Source of the DNA: Miltoncostaea sp963703045
GTDB lineage: Bacteria > Actinomycetota > Thermoleophilia > Miltoncostaeales > Miltoncostaeaceae
Reading direction: 5' to 3'
NCBI GenBank assembly: GCA_963703045.1
Contig: OY969782.1
Span: 1,922,001-1,986,000 of the forward strand
Length of the DNA stretch: 64,000 bases
In this document: in pieces, positions 62,094 to 64,000 of the stretch
Layout of the letters: every line of letters starts with the position of its first letter
Position numbering within the stretch: position 1 is the stretch's first letter
The notes under the pieces: model-generated
Told to the model about the DNA's origin: nothing
Seen by the model: only the letters and a program-made list of their open reading frames with translations
Database searches by the model: none
Made by a program: the position numbers and the translations under genes

Positions 62094-62869
62094 TGACGGG
62101 GCACCGACCGCGACCGGCGTCCCACTGGGGCGCCGGCGCCCTGGTCGGCTGCGCCCTGGCGGTCGCCGCCGCCGGCGCGTCCGCCGCCCCTCCCGCGAGC
62201 CCGGCCACGCAGACCGCGACCGCGGCGGCACCGATCGCGAGCCGGCCGACGACCCGCGAGGCGTGGACCGCCCGCGTGGTGATCCCGGTGCACACCCGCT
62301 CGGCGCCGCGCGCGTCGGCCCGCCGCACCGCGAAGCTCGCGGCCGTCGCGCCCTACAACAGCGGGCCGCACGTGCTCCTCGTGCTCGCCGCCCGCACCAC
62401 CGAGACCGGCGTCTGGTACCGCCTGCGGCTCAACTCGCGCCCCAACACGGCCGCCGGGTGGGTGCCGGCGGAGGCCGTGCGGGTGACGCGGACGCCCTAC
62501 CGCATCGCGGTGCGCCTCGGCGCCCGGACGCTCGAGCTCTACCGCTCGGGCCGTCGTATCGGACGGTGGAGCGTGGCGGTGGGCACCGCGCGCAACCCGA
62601 CGCCCATGGGCCGGTTCGCCGTGAGCGAGGTGGTGAAGCAGGAGCGGCCGTCGGGGTTCTTCGGCACGTACATCATCACGCTGACCGCCCACTCCGAGCG
62701 GCTGTCGGACTTCGACGGCGGCGACGGCCGGGTCGCCCTGCACGGCACGAACCTGCCCGGCCTGCTCGGGCAGGCGGTCAGCCACGGCTGCGTGCGACTC
62801 GGCAACGCGGTCGCCACGCGCCTCGGGCGCGCCGTCCCTCCTGGCACCCCGGTCAACGTCCTGCGCTGA
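62093..62869 (+). CDS. L,D-transpeptidase (YkuD family), exported
   Basis: 258 aa. Signal peptide (about 10-35, GAGALVGCALAVAAAGASA), an SH3-like region, then the YkuD domain: TLELYRSGRRIGRWSVAVG, PTPMGRFAVSEVV, ALHGTNLPGLLGQAVSHGCVRLGN with catalytic HGCVR (Ser-His-Gly-Cys-Val-Arg). It forms 3-3 peptidoglycan cross-links or anchors proteins to the wall. TGATG overlap with the surface-protein gene suggests the two are made together. Confidence 0.93.
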   Translation: MTGHRPRPASHWGAGALVGCALAVAAAGASAAPPASPATQTATAAAPIASRPTTREAWTARVVIPVHTRSAPRASARRTAKLAAVAPYNSGPHVLLVLAARTTETGVWYRLRLNSRPNTAAGWVPAEAVRVTRTPYRIAVRLGARTLELYRSGRRIGRWSVAVGTARNPTPMGRFAVSEVVKQERPSGFFGTYIITLTAHSERLSDFDGGDGRVALHGTNLPGLLGQAVSHGCVRLGNAVATRLGRAVPPGTPVNVLR

Positions 62870-63433
62870 CCCCCGGCGGGGCGGGCCGGCGCCGGCCGGC
62901 CTCCGCGGACCACTCGCCGGCCCCGGTCGGGGTCGGGCCCGGGCCGGAGGCCCATCCGGCGGCGCCCCGTCGAGCCAGCGGCCCTCCCGGAACCAGCGCC
63001 GCATCGTGCGCGCGCTCGGAGGCCGGTCCGCGCCGCCCGCCGCGCGGGCGCGGAGGCGCGCGATCACCGGCTCCGGCGCCTCCCCCCGCGCGAAGGCGGC
63101 CTCGGCCTCCTCCCGCAGGAGCGGCCACGCGTACGACCCCGGCCGCCTTCGCGCCGCCGGCAGGGCCGACAGCCGCGCCCGATGGATGTCGAGCGCGCGC
63201 GCCCGCGACGCCGTGAGGCACCCCGACGCGCGCCACACGTGCATGAGCGACGCCACGAGATCGCGCCCCGCCCGCCGCGTCAGGAACTCCGCCGACCGAT
63301 GCGCCTCGCACAGCCACACCCGGACACCGCAGGCGAGATGCAACTCGGCGCGCGGACCGGACCCGGCCCCCACGCAGATCGCACACGGCGGTAGGGATCC
63401 CAGTCGTTCACCCTTGTAGAGGCTGCGCGCCAT
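62870..63433 (-). CDS. Conserved hypothetical protein with zinc-ribbon-like cysteines (3' end uncertain)
   Basis: About 188 aa, not recognised. The N-terminal region has CAIC, a Cys in LACGV and WLCEAH, spaced like a small zinc site, followed by helical stretches (EFLTRRAGRDLVASLMHVWR) and a helix-turn-helix-like ARTMRRWFREGRWL. The natural frame has no stop before it enters the transpeptidase gene on the other strand; a shift near 62950 into the frame ending at 62853 would give a sensible end. ATG 63433 start. A repeat array lies directly upstream. Confidence 0.5.
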
Positions 63434-63514
63434 GGACGGAGAGTGGCACCGGCCCGGACGTCCGGGTTGCGCCGATGGTGTCGGGCCTGATCCGTCCCCG
63501 TCTCCTCTGGTGAC

Positions 63515-63808
63515 GCAATTGGACCCCGCACGTCGGCCTGATCGGCCACCGAGGCGGCACGGGCCCCGGCGTTCTCGGCCACCGGCGAGTCTCCGCGCAA
63601 TCGGACCACGCGCGTCGGTCCACTTGGCCACCGAGGCGACACGGGACCCGGTCCCGGCCCCGGGCGATCCCTCGCACGCACTTGGACCTCGCGCGTCGGT
63701 CCAATTGGCCCCCGAGGCGACGCCGCGACGGCGGGTCGGAGTCCGATCACCCCCCGTCCAAGTGGACCTCGCGCGTCGGTCCAATTGGCCACCGAGGCGA
63801 CACAGGCC
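63515..63808. repeat. Array 2: four about 80-bp units with the same paired CCAATTGG-like sites 23 bp apart
   Basis: First sites begin at 63515 (GCAATTGG), 63597 (GCAATCGG), 63678 (GCACTTGG) and 63758 (CCAAGTGG); second sites begin exactly 23 bp later at 63538 (CTGATCGG), 63620 (CCACTTGG), 63701 and 63781 (both CCAATTGG). Between the sites the sequence is close to ACCTCGCGCGTCGGT, and GGCCACCGAGGCGACAC follows. Unit spacing is 82, 81 and 80 bp, so it does not keep a reading frame. Same orientation as array 1. It lies 82 bp upstream of the hypothetical gene start at 63433. Confidence 0.88.
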
Positions 63809-64000
63809 CCCGGAGGACGGGTCGCACCCAACGCCGGGCCGCTACGGACGCCCTCGCGCCGGCCACGCCGACATCCGGGCGCCGCCCGCCGCCCGCCGCC
63901 CCCGCCCGCATGCCGGCGAGGGTTCGCCGCCCAACCGCCGACCGCGCGTCCGGCGGGGTCACCCCTCCGGCGAGAGGAGCTCCGCCGGGTGTGCGACGCG
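63809..64000. other. Right-edge stretch without recognised feature
   Basis: 192 bp, GC- and CG-rich. No convincing gene on either strand within the window and no further copy of the paired repeat. Confidence 0.5.

Overview
The window is 64 kb of very GC-rich DNA (about 75 % by eye) with tightly packed genes, many GTG starts and 1-bp or 4-bp stop/start overlaps. Gene content points to an actinomycetote: a Ser/Thr kinase - FHA - FHA - PP2C - FtsW/RodA cluster, a DUF4446 protein, an F420-type luciferase-like oxidoreductase domain and a BatA/BatB-like VWA cluster. I would guess class Thermoleophilia (Solirubrobacterales-like), but this rests on general resemblance and was not tested by a search. 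There are no rRNA genes, no CRISPR array and no complete insertion sequence.

Layout. 1-5.3 kb (minus): morphogenesis/signalling cluster: membrane Ser/Thr kinase, two FHA proteins, PP2C phosphatase, and an FtsW/RodA gene running off the left edge. 5.4-9.1 kb: tRNA-Leu(CAG), a CARDB-like membrane protein, DUF4446, prephenate dehydratase, an HNH protein behind a long leader hairpin, and tRNA-Arg(CCU). 9.3-10.4 kb: a small decayed phage-type remnant (excisionase-like gene, broken terminase-small-subunit-like gene, 3' half of a class II tRNA). 10.4-16.9 kb: mixed single genes (YihY, small membrane and disordered proteins, MmcQ/YjbR, acyl-CoA-dehydrogenase-like flavoprotein, PNPOx-like, ECF sigma factor, ArsC-like).

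16.9-44.2 kb is the core: a nearly continuous nucleoside and purine catabolic island. A minus-strand operon (xanthine dehydrogenase FAD, Fe-S and Mo subunits, 8-oxoguanine-deaminase-like hydrolase, OHCU decarboxylase, allantoinase, ureidoglycine aminohydrolase, allantoate amidohydrolase) is divergent from uricase and hydroxyisourate hydrolase. Next come a BMP-type nucleoside ABC transporter, pyrimidine-nucleoside phosphorylase, cytidine deaminase, a HAD phosphatase, adenosine deaminase, a LOG-family nucleotide hydrolase, pseudouridine kinase and glycosidase, two aldehyde dehydrogenases, deoxyribose-phosphate aldolase, a phosphohexomutase-family enzyme (probable phosphopentomutase) and purine nucleoside phosphorylase. 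Together they could import nucleosides, split off the base, carry purines through urate to ureidoglycolate, and feed pentose phosphates into glycolysis. I see no transcription factor gene in these 27 kb.

44.2-52.7 kb: NDH-2-type dehydrogenase, two SDRs, an MFS transporter, an alpha/beta hydrolase, a striking fusion of a luciferase-like oxidoreductase with an acyl-CoA-synthetase-like enzyme, and a LytR_C protein. 52.8-62.9 kb (plus): DEAD/DEAH-type helicase, PDZ-less HtrA protease, then MoxR - DUF58 - VWA - VWA - SdrD/DUF11-like surface protein - L,D-transpeptidase, an envelope cluster. 62.9-64 kb: a zinc-ribbon-like protein of unknown function.

Two things cut across the window. First, two intergenic arrays (36.33-36.55 kb and 63.51-63.81 kb) carry a repeat made of two CCAATTGG-like palindromes exactly 23 bp apart, four units in each, both directly upstream of a minus-strand gene. 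This is the most novel-looking element here. Second, about ten otherwise intact genes need a single-base frame correction, often at homopolymers. I read most of these as assembly errors rather than real pseudogenes.
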